A stretch of 64,000 bases of DNA from CAZASK01 sp964487845 (GCA_964487845.1 CAZASK010000002.1:1-64000); one strand, 5' to 3'; counted from the stretch's first letter, positions 24,477 through 34,436 are shown. Numbers and translations: made by a program. The notes: generated by a model not told the origin, from the sequence alone.

Positions 24477-27407
24477 TTAGCGACCAACATACTCGTAAGG
24501 CTTGCAAAAAACACCCCACGAAGGCTCTTTTTTTGATCCATTCAACCACATCTTCCAATGGCTCACAGGCCTTCCACAAAGGCCATATGCATCAACACTC
24601 CAAAATTCTAAATCCAAATTCCCTGGATTCACAACAAATGCAAAAAAATCTTTCACCCAGTTTGTGTCCGCAAATAAAACAGGACGAGGAGCGATGTGTC
24701 CTTTTTTACATAGTACTGCCAAAAGATGAGAAAAGAGATCGCTATTGGCCTTTGTTTTCCCAACGGTAACTAAAATAAGCCCCCGCATGATATCAATAAA
24801 TCGCCTCGAAGAAATAATAGGTGCATTGATGCTATGGATATACTGCTCTGCACTGTGTTTAAATCTTGCGTCTAATTGCGTATTAGACTGGAAAAGCTCA
24901 CTACCGACGTCAAAAATATTTTGCTTGAGTTGATCGCGCAGAGCAAATGGAAATTCACTGTACAGCAGTGCGTCTATAGTATCTTGCGATATCACAGCCC
25001 CATATTCCGATTGCAGTCCTTTATCACGCAGTAAAGATAGGGAAAGATGCATTCTAAAATCTTGTAGGGACTGCTTATACGTGATATCTTGTAATAGCTG
25101 CCTCACACGCGGTTTATAATCAGCAGCAACAGAGGAGCACAGCGATTCTGCTATATTCTGAGAAATCACTCCATTCACCTCTATCTCACTGTAAAACCGT
25201 TTAGCTGGCTCTACAATTTTATTTTTTATCCATGAGTAGCTGTACATATCACTCGTCCAAGCTTCACGAAAAAGAGAAAATCCTGGCTTCAGTGAAAACG
25301 CGTGAGTCGGGGAGTGAATGAGCATCGATTTTTTTGAGTTTTGTATATATAGCTCCATTACTTTTGCAGGAAGCTGCCTCATACTATCTATTAGCCAAGC
25401 AAACAATTCTGTTTCACTTTCGACCCATCTTGAAATTTCAGTAGGTCTTTGCTCGTTCCCAAAATAGGCACTTACCAAAATACTCATTGAGCCACCAGAG
25501 GTGTACACCCAAGGCTTTTTTTCTACCTTATCAAGATGTTCGAGTGGTTTTTGCGGACATCTCGCCCCATGCGCTTTGGCCATTCGAAAAAAACTTGACT
25601 CAAGAAATTCATCGCTTCTTACATGATTGACAAGCTGTGTGATAGCGACACTAAAGTCTTGCTCAATTCCTTTTATCTGCGGCATAGCGCGTAATTCCTG
25701 CTCTGTGATCGTGAAAAATGAGACAAGAGCCTCAATAAAATCTGAAGCAGACCGAACATATGTCCACAAAGATGGATTGCTTCTACCATGCTTGAAAACA
25801 AGTCGAAACCCTGCTGGGCTATCGTCGAATGGACCACTCGCTATATCATGAATTTCAGCGTCATATACTTCCTGGAAATAATCAGGAAATTTTTTATCAT
25901 ATTCACCTATGAGGAATTCATGTAAATGAGCGATTTTATTTGCATTTTCATACGCTATTTGTTTTTGTTGTTCGATGTGATAGAGCTCTACTTGCTTCGA
26001 TTGATACTCCATTTTCATCCATTCAATCTCTTTCTCAGAAGATGCGCTTTTTACCCTCCCTTCCAAGTAACGCATATGAACAGCCGCTTGGTCATATTCA
26101 TCTGAAAGAGCTCGCAACGTAGCATTTGCATGTTCTACTTTTACAGACATCATCTTATAAAGGCATTGTCCTATCCCGCCAACATCATCAAAATTCACCC
26201 CAAGACTTGTATAGAGATTCCAGCGTGCAAAATCGAGTTTGATTTCAGAAAATGAGGCGAGTGTAAACTCCCATGCCTTTATCAAAGCATTATCAGCTAG
26301 CGCCTTAAAGGCAACTGTTGCCTTCTGCATATCGCGAATACACGCTTCACAAGGATCCTCTCTTATTCCACTTTTCTTTGAATTTTTTGGAAGATGAATA
26401 AATATGCCGCCATGAACCATCCCTTTGGGTTTATTTAGAAAATTATCGAGATCCGATTGAGTGATATGATAGTGATGCAATAAAACACCCCGAATCAACT
26501 CTTCCGCATTGGTAATAAATAGATGTCTTCCTCCTGAAATTGAAGAAAAACAAGCAGCAAATAATTCAAAGCTGCGATTCACTTTTTTTTCCAAAGGCAA
26601 TTCTTGGTCAATCAACCCAGCAGCCTCAAGAGCTACAATAATTCCATACGATTTCCATATCGGATTTTCATTTCTCTCAAGATCTCCTTGAAGAATAAGT
26701 GGTTTTTTGAGATCTCCATTTCCCCATGTAATGCTCATGGGAACCGCATATTCTACCCCTCCAAACGTACGCTTCAGCCTCCCAGTATTCATCATCTCAT
26801 CTATGTCTTTCAAAAAAAGACGGGGCTGCTCTTGTTGAATAATAATGGCAGGAGCTGTTGCAAAACAAGATCCAAGACTTTGTCTGAGATAAGTCAACCA
26901 CGCTGCAAGACATGCTCTTTTTACATGAGAATCATTGATTATCGTCGTAAACGGAAGGCAAAGGGTATCTCGAATAATTTCTTCAGCTACTCTATTTGCC
27001 ACGGGACGACTTATGTTTTTGAGTATCCGGACAAGCTCTTTATCTTTTTCTAGTAGTAACAAAACCGCGAGTATATGCTCATCTCGCAAAGTATCGTGAT
27101 GACGATGAGGACCTAACGAATAGAGATTTTCTCTCATCAATTGTACATACTGCGCAAGAAGGGGAGTATTGAGCTCACCGCGATCATCGATAAGCTCAGT
27201 CGCAATCTGTCTTGCCTTTAAAACATTGCGTACTGCACAGCTTTCTTGAATTTCTGTCGCATCGAGCAGCTCAGAGAGTGCAAAATAATCCTTTTCAAAC
27301 ACAGAAGCCGATACACTACAGAGAGATTCATGAATCTTCTTAGAAAAATCGATATCAGTACAACTCAGCTTATTTTGATCCTTTAGCTCTTCATCCATTC
27401 CAAACAC
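24477..27407 (-). CDS. large unknown protein with papain-like Cys motif
   Basis: I do not recognise this 976-residue protein. It has no signal peptide or membrane helix. Residues 175-188 (RQSLGSCFATAPAI) resemble the active-site segment of papain-like peptidases (GSCWAFA), with Cys181 as nucleophile. Near the C-terminus, GHIAPRPVLFADTNW gives a His (904) followed by Asp914 and Asn916, in the Cys-His-Asn/Asp order of that clan. The middle, about residues 440-510, is a charged coiled-coil. It is divergent from thrS, with about 70 bp between the coding regions. A peptidase role is plausible but unproven: the spacing is far larger than in papain, and intervening domains would be needed. Confidence 0.8.
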   Translation of the reverse strand: MFGMDEELKDQNKLSCTDIDFSKKIHESLCSVSASVFEKDYFALSELLDATEIQESCAVRNVLKARQIATELIDDRGELNTPLLAQYVQLMRENLYSLGPHRHHDTLRDEHILAVLLLLEKDKELVRILKNISRPVANRVAEEIIRDTLCLPFTTIINDSHVKRACLAAWLTYLRQSLGSCFATAPAIIIQQEQPRLFLKDIDEMMNTGRLKRTFGGVEYAVPMSITWGNGDLKKPLILQGDLERNENPIWKSYGIIVALEAAGLIDQELPLEKKVNRSFELFAACFSSISGGRHLFITNAEELIRGVLLHHYHITQSDLDNFLNKPKGMVHGGIFIHLPKNSKKSGIREDPCEACIRDMQKATVAFKALADNALIKAWEFTLASFSEIKLDFARWNLYTSLGVNFDDVGGIGQCLYKMMSVKVEHANATLRALSDEYDQAAVHMRYLEGRVKSASSEKEIEWMKMEYQSKQVELYHIEQQKQIAYENANKIAHLHEFLIGEYDKKFPDYFQEVYDAEIHDIASGPFDDSPAGFRLVFKHGRSNPSLWTYVRSASDFIEALVSFFTITEQELRAMPQIKGIEQDFSVAITQLVNHVRSDEFLESSFFRMAKAHGARCPQKPLEHLDKVEKKPWVYTSGGSMSILVSAYFGNEQRPTEISRWVESETELFAWLIDSMRQLPAKVMELYIQNSKKSMLIHSPTHAFSLKPGFSLFREAWTSDMYSYSWIKNKIVEPAKRFYSEIEVNGVISQNIAESLCSSVAADYKPRVRQLLQDITYKQSLQDFRMHLSLSLLRDKGLQSEYGAVISQDTIDALLYSEFPFALRDQLKQNIFDVGSELFQSNTQLDARFKHSAEQYIHSINAPIISSRRFIDIMRGLILVTVGKTKANSDLFSHLLAVLCKKGHIAPRPVLFADTNWVKDFFAFVVNPGNLDLEFWSVDAYGLCGRPVSHWKMWLNGSKKEPSWGVFCKPYEYVGR

Positions 27408-27473
27408 GCCTCGACTTTTGCTCTTTCATACTGTAAACTTATGAAACATCGTTATTTTGAAGGAGTTTCCAAT

Positions 27474-29411
27474 ATGCGCATCCGGCTTCTTGACGCCCAA
27501 GACAAGATCTCATCTGTTGAAATTGCAGATGGAGCTTCTTGCCAAGACCTAGCATTCAAATTAAACCTCAAAGAGCCAGGCCAAGCTGTCGCTGCCTCTA
27601 TCAATAACACGCTACAAGATTTCTCTACACTCTTAAAAGATGATGACCTCGTTCGATTCTACTCATTTTCAGAGCCAGTAGGTCAAGAGCTCTTCTGGCA
27701 CTCATCGGCTCATGTACTGGCACAAGCCGTTTTACGCCTTTATCCAAACGCCAAGCCAACCATCGGTCCTGCTATTGAAAATGGATTCTATTATGATTTT
27801 GCAAATCTCACAATTTCAGAGAGTGACTTTGATGCAATCAATAAAGAGATGCAAAAAATCTGTGAAGAAAATCATAAGCCCAAAAGAGAGGTCTTTTCGA
27901 GTAAGGATGAGGCAATCAAACATTTTTCCGATAACGTCTATAAAGTAGAGCTCATACAAAGCTTTGATGCTGGGAGCGAGCTATCTGGATATAGACAAGG
28001 TGATTTTTTTGACTTATGCCGAGGGCCACACCTACCAAACTTAGGGAAAATTAAAGCCATTACCATTCTTAAAACGTCAGGGGCTTACTGGCGCGCTGAT
28101 GCGAAAAATGCCATGCTTACTCGTATATATGGTATTTCTTTTCCTGATAGAAAATTACTGAAAGAGTACCTTCATAAACTTGAAGAAGCAAAAAAACGTG
28201 ATCATAAGATCATTGGGCCAAAACTCAACCTCTTCTCACTCCATGAAGAAGCCCCAGGCACTCCCATTATTCACCCCAAAGGGATGATTATATGGAATGC
28301 TCTGCTCGCTTACTGGAGAGAGTGTCATACACGTGCTGGTTATGTGGAAATCAAAACACCGACGATGATGGTAAAAGATCTTTGGGTACGCTCAGGACAC
28401 TGGGGCAACTATCGAGAAAATATGTTTACCTCTGAAATTGAAAACAGAGAATTTGCGATCAAGCCGATGAACTGTCCAGGAGCTATGCTTTTTTACAATC
28501 ACACCAACCATAGTTATCGTGATCTTCCTTGGAGAGTGGGTGAAATCGGTCACGTTCATCGCTATGAACCATCTGGAGCGCTTTCTGGACTCTTCCGTGT
28601 TCGCGCTTTTCATCAAGATGATGCTCACATCTTCATGAAGCCATCAGACATTCAAGATGAAATTCACCGCGTGCTGCAACTCGTTGATGAGATGTATTCA
28701 ACATTTGGGCTTTCTTATGAGCTCGCTCTCTCAACAAGGCCAACAAGTAATACAATAGGAACTGATGAAGAGTGGCACACAGCCACAGAAGGGCTTCGTA
28801 ATGCTTTAATTGCAAATGGAAAACCATTTGAAGTCAACGAAGGTGATGGCGCCTTCTATGGCCCTAAAATTGATTTTCGCGTGTTGGACGCTTTAGGGAG
28901 AAAATGGCAGTGCGGTACCGTGCAACTTGATATGGCACTTCCTGAACGTTTTGATCTCGAGTATGTCACAGCAGAGGGCACAAGAGCCCGTCCTGTGATG
29001 GTACACCGAGTTATTTATGGCTCGATTGAACGCTTCTTTGGAACGCTTATTGAGTTTTATGCAGGAAAATTTCCTCTCTGGCTGAGCCCTGCTCAAATTG
29101 CGATTATCGCAGTAGCGGACAGGCATGCCCCCTACGCAAGAGAACTACAAGAAAAGCTACAAAAAAGTGGTTTTTTAGTAGATGTCGATGACTCTCACGA
29201 ATCAGTATCTAAAAAAGTTCGAGAAAAGCAGCTGAATCAATATAACTATATTCTCACTGTTGGAGACCAAGAAGTTGAAGCAAAAACCATTTCTCTTCGA
29301 ACACGAGATAATGTAGTTCATGGCCAGATGGCTCTTTCTTGCTTTGTAGAAAATATTGTCAAAGAAAGAGATCAACGGTTACTGTACTCTTTGTTCAAGA
29401 ATGAAAAATGA
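27474..29411 (+). CDS. thrS: threonyl-tRNA synthetase
   Basis: Class II synthetase charging tRNA-Thr. I start at the ATG with a strong GAAGGAG 8 nt upstream, giving MRIRLLDAQ and 645 residues; an upstream in-frame ATG adds 11 codons. Domains in order are the N-terminal TGS domain, the editing domain with HSSAHVLAQAVLRL and DLCRGPHLP, the catalytic core with NCPGAMLFYN (Zn cysteine), FRVRAFHQDDAHIF (motif 2 region) and MVHRVIYGSIERF (motif 3), and the anticodon-binding domain. Its cognate-type tRNA-Thr(CGU) is also in the window. The next gene starts at or just after its stop codon, so thrS heads an operon with parA, the pGP6-like gene and sua5. Confidence 0.97.
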   Translation: MRIRLLDAQDKISSVEIADGASCQDLAFKLNLKEPGQAVAASINNTLQDFSTLLKDDDLVRFYSFSEPVGQELFWHSSAHVLAQAVLRLYPNAKPTIGPAIENGFYYDFANLTISESDFDAINKEMQKICEENHKPKREVFSSKDEAIKHFSDNVYKVELIQSFDAGSELSGYRQGDFFDLCRGPHLPNLGKIKAITILKTSGAYWRADAKNAMLTRIYGISFPDRKLLKEYLHKLEEAKKRDHKIIGPKLNLFSLHEEAPGTPIIHPKGMIIWNALLAYWRECHTRAGYVEIKTPTMMVKDLWVRSGHWGNYRENMFTSEIENREFAIKPMNCPGAMLFYNHTNHSYRDLPWRVGEIGHVHRYEPSGALSGLFRVRAFHQDDAHIFMKPSDIQDEIHRVLQLVDEMYSTFGLSYELALSTRPTSNTIGTDEEWHTATEGLRNALIANGKPFEVNEGDGAFYGPKIDFRVLDALGRKWQCGTVQLDMALPERFDLEYVTAEGTRARPVMVHRVIYGSIERFFGTLIEFYAGKFPLWLSPAQIAIIAVADRHAPYARELQEKLQKSGFLVDVDDSHESVSKKVREKQLNQYNYILTVGDQEVEAKTISLRTRDNVVHGQMALSCFVENIVKERDQRLLYSLFKNEK

Positions 29412-29418
29412 GCAAAAT

Positions 29419-30183
29419 ATGGCAACAACTATTGCAATTAGTAGTTTTAAAGGCGGGACGGCAAAAACCTCCACGACACTCCATTTGGGAGCCGCTCTCG
29501 CTAAGTTCCATAAAAAAAAGGTTCTGCTCGTCGATTTTGATGCACAAGCTAACTTAACTCTAGGGTTTGGCTTTGACCCAGATAGTGTTGACAGTATGGC
29601 GCCTGTTTTGCAGGGAACAAAACAGATCTCTGATGTGATCAAAAAAACATGTGTGAAGGGACTTGATATTGTACCTGCAGATACTTGGTTGGAGAGGGTG
29701 GAAGTAACAGGACCCCTCGCACAAGATCGCTACTCGCATGAACGTTTGAAACATACACTCCAGAATGTTGACTACGATATTATCATCATAGACACGCCAC
29801 CATCTCTTTGCTGGCTCACTGAGTCGGCACTGATAGCTGCCAACCAAGCTCTTGTATGTGCGACTCCAGAATTTTACAGCGTGAAAGGTCTAGAGAGACT
29901 ATCTCAATTTTTACAAACTGTAGCTGAGCGCCATAAAATGGATATATTAGGAGTGGTACTCTCTTTTTGGAGTTCACGCGGTAAAAGTAACGATTCATTC
30001 TTAAAAGTAATAGACCTCTCTTTCCCTGGAAAATGTTTTGATACAAAAATACGAAAAGACATTGCTGTCTCTGAGGCCTCTGTCCATGGGAAGCCACTCT
30101 TTGAGATTGCAAAACTTTCGCAAACGAGTCGTGCTGCAGATGATTATAAAGAACTCGCTCGTGAGATTTTACAACGCATATAG
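29419..30183 (+). CDS. parA: ParA/MinD-type ATPase
   Basis: Deviant Walker A ATPase of about 254 residues. The P-loop is KGGTAKTSTT with the signature lysine; the second motif is LLVDFDAQANLTLG and the Walker B-like segment is IIIIDTPPSLCW. I start at ATG 29419 (MATTIAISSFKGG), which places the first strand at the N-terminus; an ATG at 29401 overlapping the thrS stop is the alternative. In Chlamydia the same order is found, thrS then ParA then a pGP6-D-like protein, and the pair resembles genes of the chlamydial plasmid. A chromosome or septum positioning role is likely. No ParB partner gene is visible beside it. Confidence 0.93.
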   Translation: MATTIAISSFKGGTAKTSTTLHLGAALAKFHKKKVLLVDFDAQANLTLGFGFDPDSVDSMAPVLQGTKQISDVIKKTCVKGLDIVPADTWLERVEVTGPLAQDRYSHERLKHTLQNVDYDIIIIDTPPSLCWLTESALIAANQALVCATPEFYSVKGLERLSQFLQTVAERHKMDILGVVLSFWSSRGKSNDSFLKVIDLSFPGKCFDTKIRKDIAVSEASVHGKPLFEIAKLSQTSRAADDYKELAREILQRI

Positions 30184-30192
30184 GTGGCAACT

Positions 30193-30930
30193 ATGAGCTC
30201 TATCGACGCTCTCATCAGTAAACGAATGGGTAGCCCTCAAGGCTCCCCAAAAGTAAAAGAGTTGGCAAAACGATCAAGCGAGGGAAATCTTACAAGCTTT
30301 TCTGGCCTTTTTAAAGTGATTGAACTCAGCGAAAAAGAAAAAGAAGCTCTTGAAAAAATATTATCAGAATATAGCACCAAGCAAAGTGATCTCAGCCAAG
30401 ATCTTACACAACTCGTCTCGATCACCTCAGAAGTAAAGGCCATCAACAATCAAGCCGCTCTTTTACATGGAGAGAGAATCAAGCAAGCGCAGGCTATTTT
30501 TCAAAAATATAAAGAGGGTGCCTTTTCAGCATGGCTCATTACTTCTTATGGAAATAGACAAACACCTTATAACTTCATGCTCTATTATGAATTTTCTACC
30601 CAACTTCCTCATCTTTTGCGCCAAAAGGTAGATACAATGCCAAGGCAAGTTATCTATACGTTAGCAAGTAGAGATGCTCCTATTGAAGAAAAGCAAAACA
30701 TTGTTGAAGCATACTCAGGACAGACAAAACAGGAAATGCTTGAGCTTATTCGAGAAAAATTCCCACTCGATGCTCGAGATGAGAGAAAAACAGATAAAGG
30801 CCAAGCTATCTTGATGCAGCTCACAAAACTTTATTATTTATATAAACAATCTAAGCCATTGATCGACGATGAAAAAAATGATGAAATCATCGCACTCGTC
30901 AAACGGCTTCTAGTATTAGCCCAAAGTTAG
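30193..30930 (+). CDS. pGP6-D-like protein (chlamydial plasmid protein homologue)
   Basis: A 245-residue, charged, mostly helical protein placed directly after parA. I use the ATG with AGGTGG 5 nt upstream (MSSIDALIS); a GTG three codons earlier is possible. The sequence has an N-terminal low-complexity basic part (KRMGSPQGSPKVK), a helical middle (LSEKEKEALEKILSEYS) and a conserved-looking core with SAWLITSYGNRQTPYNFMLYYEF. The position and this core match the pGP6-D-related chromosomal family of Chlamydiae (Chlamydia CT583 type). The molecular function is unknown; association with ParA suggests partition or replication control. It is separated from sua5 by one base. Confidence 0.8.
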   Translation: MSSIDALISKRMGSPQGSPKVKELAKRSSEGNLTSFSGLFKVIELSEKEKEALEKILSEYSTKQSDLSQDLTQLVSITSEVKAINNQAALLHGERIKQAQAIFQKYKEGAFSAWLITSYGNRQTPYNFMLYYEFSTQLPHLLRQKVDTMPRQVIYTLASRDAPIEEKQNIVEAYSGQTKQEMLELIREKFPLDARDERKTDKGQAILMQLTKLYYLYKQSKPLIDDEKNDEIIALVKRLLVLAQS

Positions 30931-30931
30931 T

Positions 30932-31855
30932 ATGCGCATAACATATCAAGAGGCCGCTCACCTTCTTAAAAGTGGAGCGGTTGTTGCTATTCCTACTGAG
31001 ACGGTATATGGTCTTGCAGCGCATCTCCACTCAAAACAAGCTATTGAAACGATCTTTCAATTAAAAAAAAGACCTCGAGAAAATCCCCTCATCATCCATG
31101 TAAGAGATATTGATCAAGTACACTCGTTTATAAAAGAAAAACCGCCACACTTAGATGAGCTTTTGCAACACTTTTGGCCAGGACCACTCACTGTTATTGT
31201 AGAAGTGGACCCATCATTAGTTCCTGTAGAAGCAAGGGCAAAACTCACAACTGCTGCCTTTAGAATGGCCGATCATCCCCTACTTGAAAAGTTATTACAC
31301 ATCGTCTCACCCCTTGTAGCTCCCTCTGCCAACCTTTCAGGTAAGCCGTCCGCTACTCGAGCAAAACATATAGAGTCTGATTTTGGGGATGACTTTCCAG
31401 TGCTTGATGGAGGTCCTTGTCAACATGGTCTTGAGTCAACAATCCTTGCCTATAAAGATGGCTTTTGGTGTATTGCTAGGGAGGGCTCTATCCCAAAAGA
31501 AAAGTTTACCCCCATTCTAAGGTATACCCCGGAAAAAATAGCAGCAGGTAAAAAACCAATTTCGCCTGGTCAAATGTTTCGCCATTATTCTCCAGAAGCA
31601 ACACTGTATCTTACCAAGCCAACCCACTATGTAGACACAATGATTGGATTTTCTGACCGCAGTTATACAGGCTTCAAACATATCTATCGACTAGGGCCTA
31701 GCACAGATCCAAAAGAAGTATCACACCATCTTTATGATATCCTCAGGCAATTAGATAGCGATGGTGTGCGAGAAGCAATAGTTGACATAGATATTCCCAC
31801 AACAGGTATATGGAGTACTATTTTAGAACGTATCAAAAAAGCCGCCTCTAAGTAA
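30932..31855 (+). CDS. Sua5/YrdC-family threonylcarbamoyl-AMP synthase
   Basis: Makes L-threonylcarbamoyladenylate from threonine, bicarbonate and ATP for the t6A37 modification of ANN-decoding tRNAs. The N-terminal YrdC domain shows IPTETVYGLAAH, KKRPRENPLIIHV and VAPSANLSGKPSATRA. The 307-residue length and the linker SPGQMFRHYSPEATLYL indicate the longer Sua5 type with its extra C-terminal domain. It begins one base after the preceding stop. The linkage with thrS is functionally neat because both act on threonine and tRNA. Its 3' end overlaps that of the convergent ung gene by 8 nt. Confidence 0.93.
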   Translation: MRITYQEAAHLLKSGAVVAIPTETVYGLAAHLHSKQAIETIFQLKKRPRENPLIIHVRDIDQVHSFIKEKPPHLDELLQHFWPGPLTVIVEVDPSLVPVEARAKLTTAAFRMADHPLLEKLLHIVSPLVAPSANLSGKPSATRAKHIESDFGDDFPVLDGGPCQHGLESTILAYKDGFWCIAREGSIPKEKFTPILRYTPEKIAAGKKPISPGQMFRHYSPEATLYLTKPTHYVDTMIGFSDRSYTGFKHIYRLGPSTDPKEVSHHLYDILRQLDSDGVREAIVDIDIPTTGIWSTILERIKKAASK

Positions 31856-32522
31856 GTGCCCAGTCTATTTGCTTTTGACCCAAGCTCTCTAACAAGTTGT
31901 TGATTTTTGAAAAATGTCTACATCCAAAAAATCCACGCATTGCTGAAAAAGGAGAAGGGTGTGCCGCTGTAAGTACGTACACCTCTTTCCCTGTTGTTAT
32001 ATGAGCACATTTATCGATTGCGTTTTTTCCCCAAAGAACAAAGATCACAGGATCATTTCGTTGGACCAAAGACTTGATGATGGCATCAATAAAACACTCC
32101 CATCCATGCCCTTTATGCGAAAGAGGATCACCATGCCTTACAGTGAGCAACGTATTTAAGAGAAGAACACCTTGCTTAGCCCAAGCATTGAGACAGCCAT
32201 GTAGAGGAATATCAACACCAACATCTTGCTTGAGCTCTTTAAAGATATTTTTAAGGGATGGTGGTTGAGGAACTCCTATAGGCACACTAAAGGAAAGCCC
32301 ATGTGCTTGCCCCTCTCCATGATAGGGATCTTGCCCCACAATAACAACTCTTACATCATTATATGGGGTCATTTTCAGAGCTTGAAACACGAGATCTCTT
32401 TCTGGATATATTGGAATCGTTCCAAGCCGTTCATTTCTCACAAACTCCATTAATTGAAGAAAATAGGGTTTGGAAAACTCTTCTGCTAATACATGATTCC
32501 ATGATGGTTCTATATACGTCAT
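31848..32522 (-). CDS. ung: uracil-DNA glycosylase
   Basis: Family 1 UDG removing uracil from DNA at the first step of base excision repair. The catalytic water-activating loop is VIVGQDPYHGEGQAHGLSF, the uracil-binding region lies around LLNTLLTVRHGDP, and the DNA-intercalating loop is HPSPFSAMRGFFG. I start at the ATG overlapping the pepF stop (ATGA), giving 224 residues (MTYIEPSWN); two further in-frame codons precede it. Confidence 0.97.
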   Translation of the reverse strand: MTYIEPSWNHVLAEEFSKPYFLQLMEFVRNERLGTIPIYPERDLVFQALKMTPYNDVRVVIVGQDPYHGEGQAHGLSFSVPIGVPQPPSLKNIFKELKQDVGVDIPLHGCLNAWAKQGVLLLNTLLTVRHGDPLSHKGHGWECFIDAIIKSLVQRNDPVIFVLWGKNAIDKCAHITTGKEVYVLTAAHPSPFSAMRGFFGCRHFSKINNLLESLGQKQIDWALT

Positions 32523-34258
32523 ACACACTCAACCAATTGATCTACGTCATTTTTAATTATATCAAGAGCCTGCTTCCAAAAATTTGAATCTGAGGCACAT
32601 CCATGAAAATGTTTTTTTATAACATCTTCTACACTCAATCTACCTGTATCAAGAAGAAGTGCTTTATATTTTTTCCCGAACTCTTTTGGGCTCTCTTTTG
32701 CCTGCTGTAAAAGAAGTACGCTCAACAAATACCCAACCGTATAAGGGAAATTATAAAAACTTATATCGGTAAGATAAAAATGAAGCTTGGTAATCCAGAA
32801 ATAGGGATGATAGGATTCAAAGATAGTGCCATATGCCTCTTTTTGGGCATTTATCATAAGCTGTGAAAGCTCATCTGGCAACAAAAACCCCTGTTTTCTT
32901 TTTTCATACATGTTGTTTTCAAACACAAATCGGGCATAAATGTTTTGTAGAAAAGAAGCGTGTCTCTGCACTTTTTCAAAAAGATATTTTTGCTTTTCTT
33001 GAGTGGATTGAGCATTTTGGATATAGCCATCCATAGTGATCTGCTCAAAAAACGTTGAAGCCATCTCCGCTAAGCACATGGGGTATTTTTGAGCAAAATA
33101 GGGGAGATGAAAGAGTTCGTGACCATGGTAGCCATGGCCAAGCTCATGAGCAACGACACGTTCACTGTCAAAATGTCCAGCATAACTTAAATATATGCGA
33201 GACTCTCCAGCTTCTGGAAATGGAGTGCAAAAGCCACCCGGAGCCTTGTTTTTTCTTTCTTCAACATCGAGCCACCCCTTCTCACACACATGCTTTGTAT
33301 AAGCTGCCATATCTTCAGAAATAGGCGTTAGCTGCTCTATAAAACGCTCTATATACTTTTGATAAGAGCATTTTTTAAATGATGAAAACAATGGGGCTTC
33401 AAGATCATACCAAGATAATTTTTTTACTTTATAGCACTTTGCCTTCATCTTATAAAATGGATGAAATATATCCTTTGATTTGGATACCGCTTCCCACATG
33501 GAAAAAAGTGTTTTTTCCTCCATATTGCTTTGTAAAAGCGCTTCTTTAAGATGACTGTCCCATCCTCTTTTCGATAACACACTTAATCGAAATCCGGCAA
33601 TATGGTTGAGAATCCGTGCAAAAGTCATTTTTTCCTTTTCACATACTTTTTCCCATTGAGTAAAAACTTCTTTTCTCACACTTCGACTCGTCTCTGAAAG
33701 ATAGTTATGAGCAGAAGCTGCAGAAATAGTCTTCTTTTTTCCTTGTATCACGCATGGAATACTCATATTTCCTATAATTTCTTGATACATACCAAACCAG
33801 CTATGAAAGCCATCTGGCGATAAGTGAACAATAAGATCCTCGGCATGCTTATCACTTTTTTCTTTTAAAGCATCTATCTCTTTTGAAAAATAAAATTTGA
33901 GGTGCCCACACTCTTTTTTATTCATCAAGGCAGCAAAAGATGTGCTATCTAATTTTCCAAGTGTTTCTATCAACTTGAGATGCTCACTCTCTAATGCTGC
34001 GTGATGTTGGATAACCATATTTTTCAACTGTTTTGCTTCTTGATCAGTCACATCTTGTACAATAAGACATTCGATATAAGATTCGAGCTCTTTTAACTTT
34101 GAGGCAAGAGATTGTAGCTCTACTATTTGCTTTTCTAAAGAATTTGTTTTACACTTCTTATAGCTCTCAAGGCGTTTTACAAAATCACTTGCGACTCTGG
34201 ATATATTTTCTCGCTTGATAATCGATTCCAGATCCCACCTCATCGCATAATGCTTCAT
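32519..34258 (-). CDS. pepF: oligoendopeptidase F-like M3 metallopeptidase
   Basis: Cytoplasmic zinc peptidase of family M3 that degrades oligopeptides. The zinc site is in VVAHELGHGYHGHEL (HExxH), and the third ligand is in the downstream CLAEMASTFFEQ. The 579 residues fit PepF, and the helical N-terminal half is typical. A GTGGAG lies about 8 nt before the ATG. It is followed by ung with ATGA overlap. In an amino-acid scavenging intracellular organism it would help to recycle peptides. Confidence 0.93.
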   Translation of the reverse strand: MKHYAMRWDLESIIKRENISRVASDFVKRLESYKKCKTNSLEKQIVELQSLASKLKELESYIECLIVQDVTDQEAKQLKNMVIQHHAALESEHLKLIETLGKLDSTSFAALMNKKECGHLKFYFSKEIDALKEKSDKHAEDLIVHLSPDGFHSWFGMYQEIIGNMSIPCVIQGKKKTISAASAHNYLSETSRSVRKEVFTQWEKVCEKEKMTFARILNHIAGFRLSVLSKRGWDSHLKEALLQSNMEEKTLFSMWEAVSKSKDIFHPFYKMKAKCYKVKKLSWYDLEAPLFSSFKKCSYQKYIERFIEQLTPISEDMAAYTKHVCEKGWLDVEERKNKAPGGFCTPFPEAGESRIYLSYAGHFDSERVVAHELGHGYHGHELFHLPYFAQKYPMCLAEMASTFFEQITMDGYIQNAQSTQEKQKYLFEKVQRHASFLQNIYARFVFENNMYEKRKQGFLLPDELSQLMINAQKEAYGTIFESYHPYFWITKLHFYLTDISFYNFPYTVGYLLSVLLLQQAKESPKEFGKKYKALLLDTGRLSVEDVIKKHFHGCASDSNFWKQALDIIKNDVDQLVECV

Positions 34259-34361
34259 TTTTTATCTCCACTTCTATATTCTTATTCATTCACACAAGAA
34301 CATATGAGAATGCCAGAAAATTCTTTGTTTTGGCAGATTATATGAAGGTTGTCAATTTTAT

Positions 34362-34436
34362 CTGGGTGTAGCGCAGCTTGGCTAGCGCACTTGCATGGGG
34401 TGTAAGGGGTCGGAGGTTCGAATCCTCTCACCCAGA
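34362..34436 (+). tRNA. tRNA-Pro (anticodon GGG)
   Basis: Full cloverleaf: acceptor CTGGGTG with CACCCAG, including the C1-G72 pair typical of proline tRNAs, the D-arm GCGC/GCGC, anticodon stem CTTGC/GTAAG with loop ATGGGGT (anticodon GGG followed by G37), and T-arm GGAGG TTCGAAT CCTCT. The discriminator is A and CCA is not encoded. Confidence 0.95.

Noticed and set aside
26604..27053. 149-codon plus-strand open frame opposite the 976-residue protein
   Set aside because: Composition reads like antisense of a helical coding sequence; no start signal or domain.
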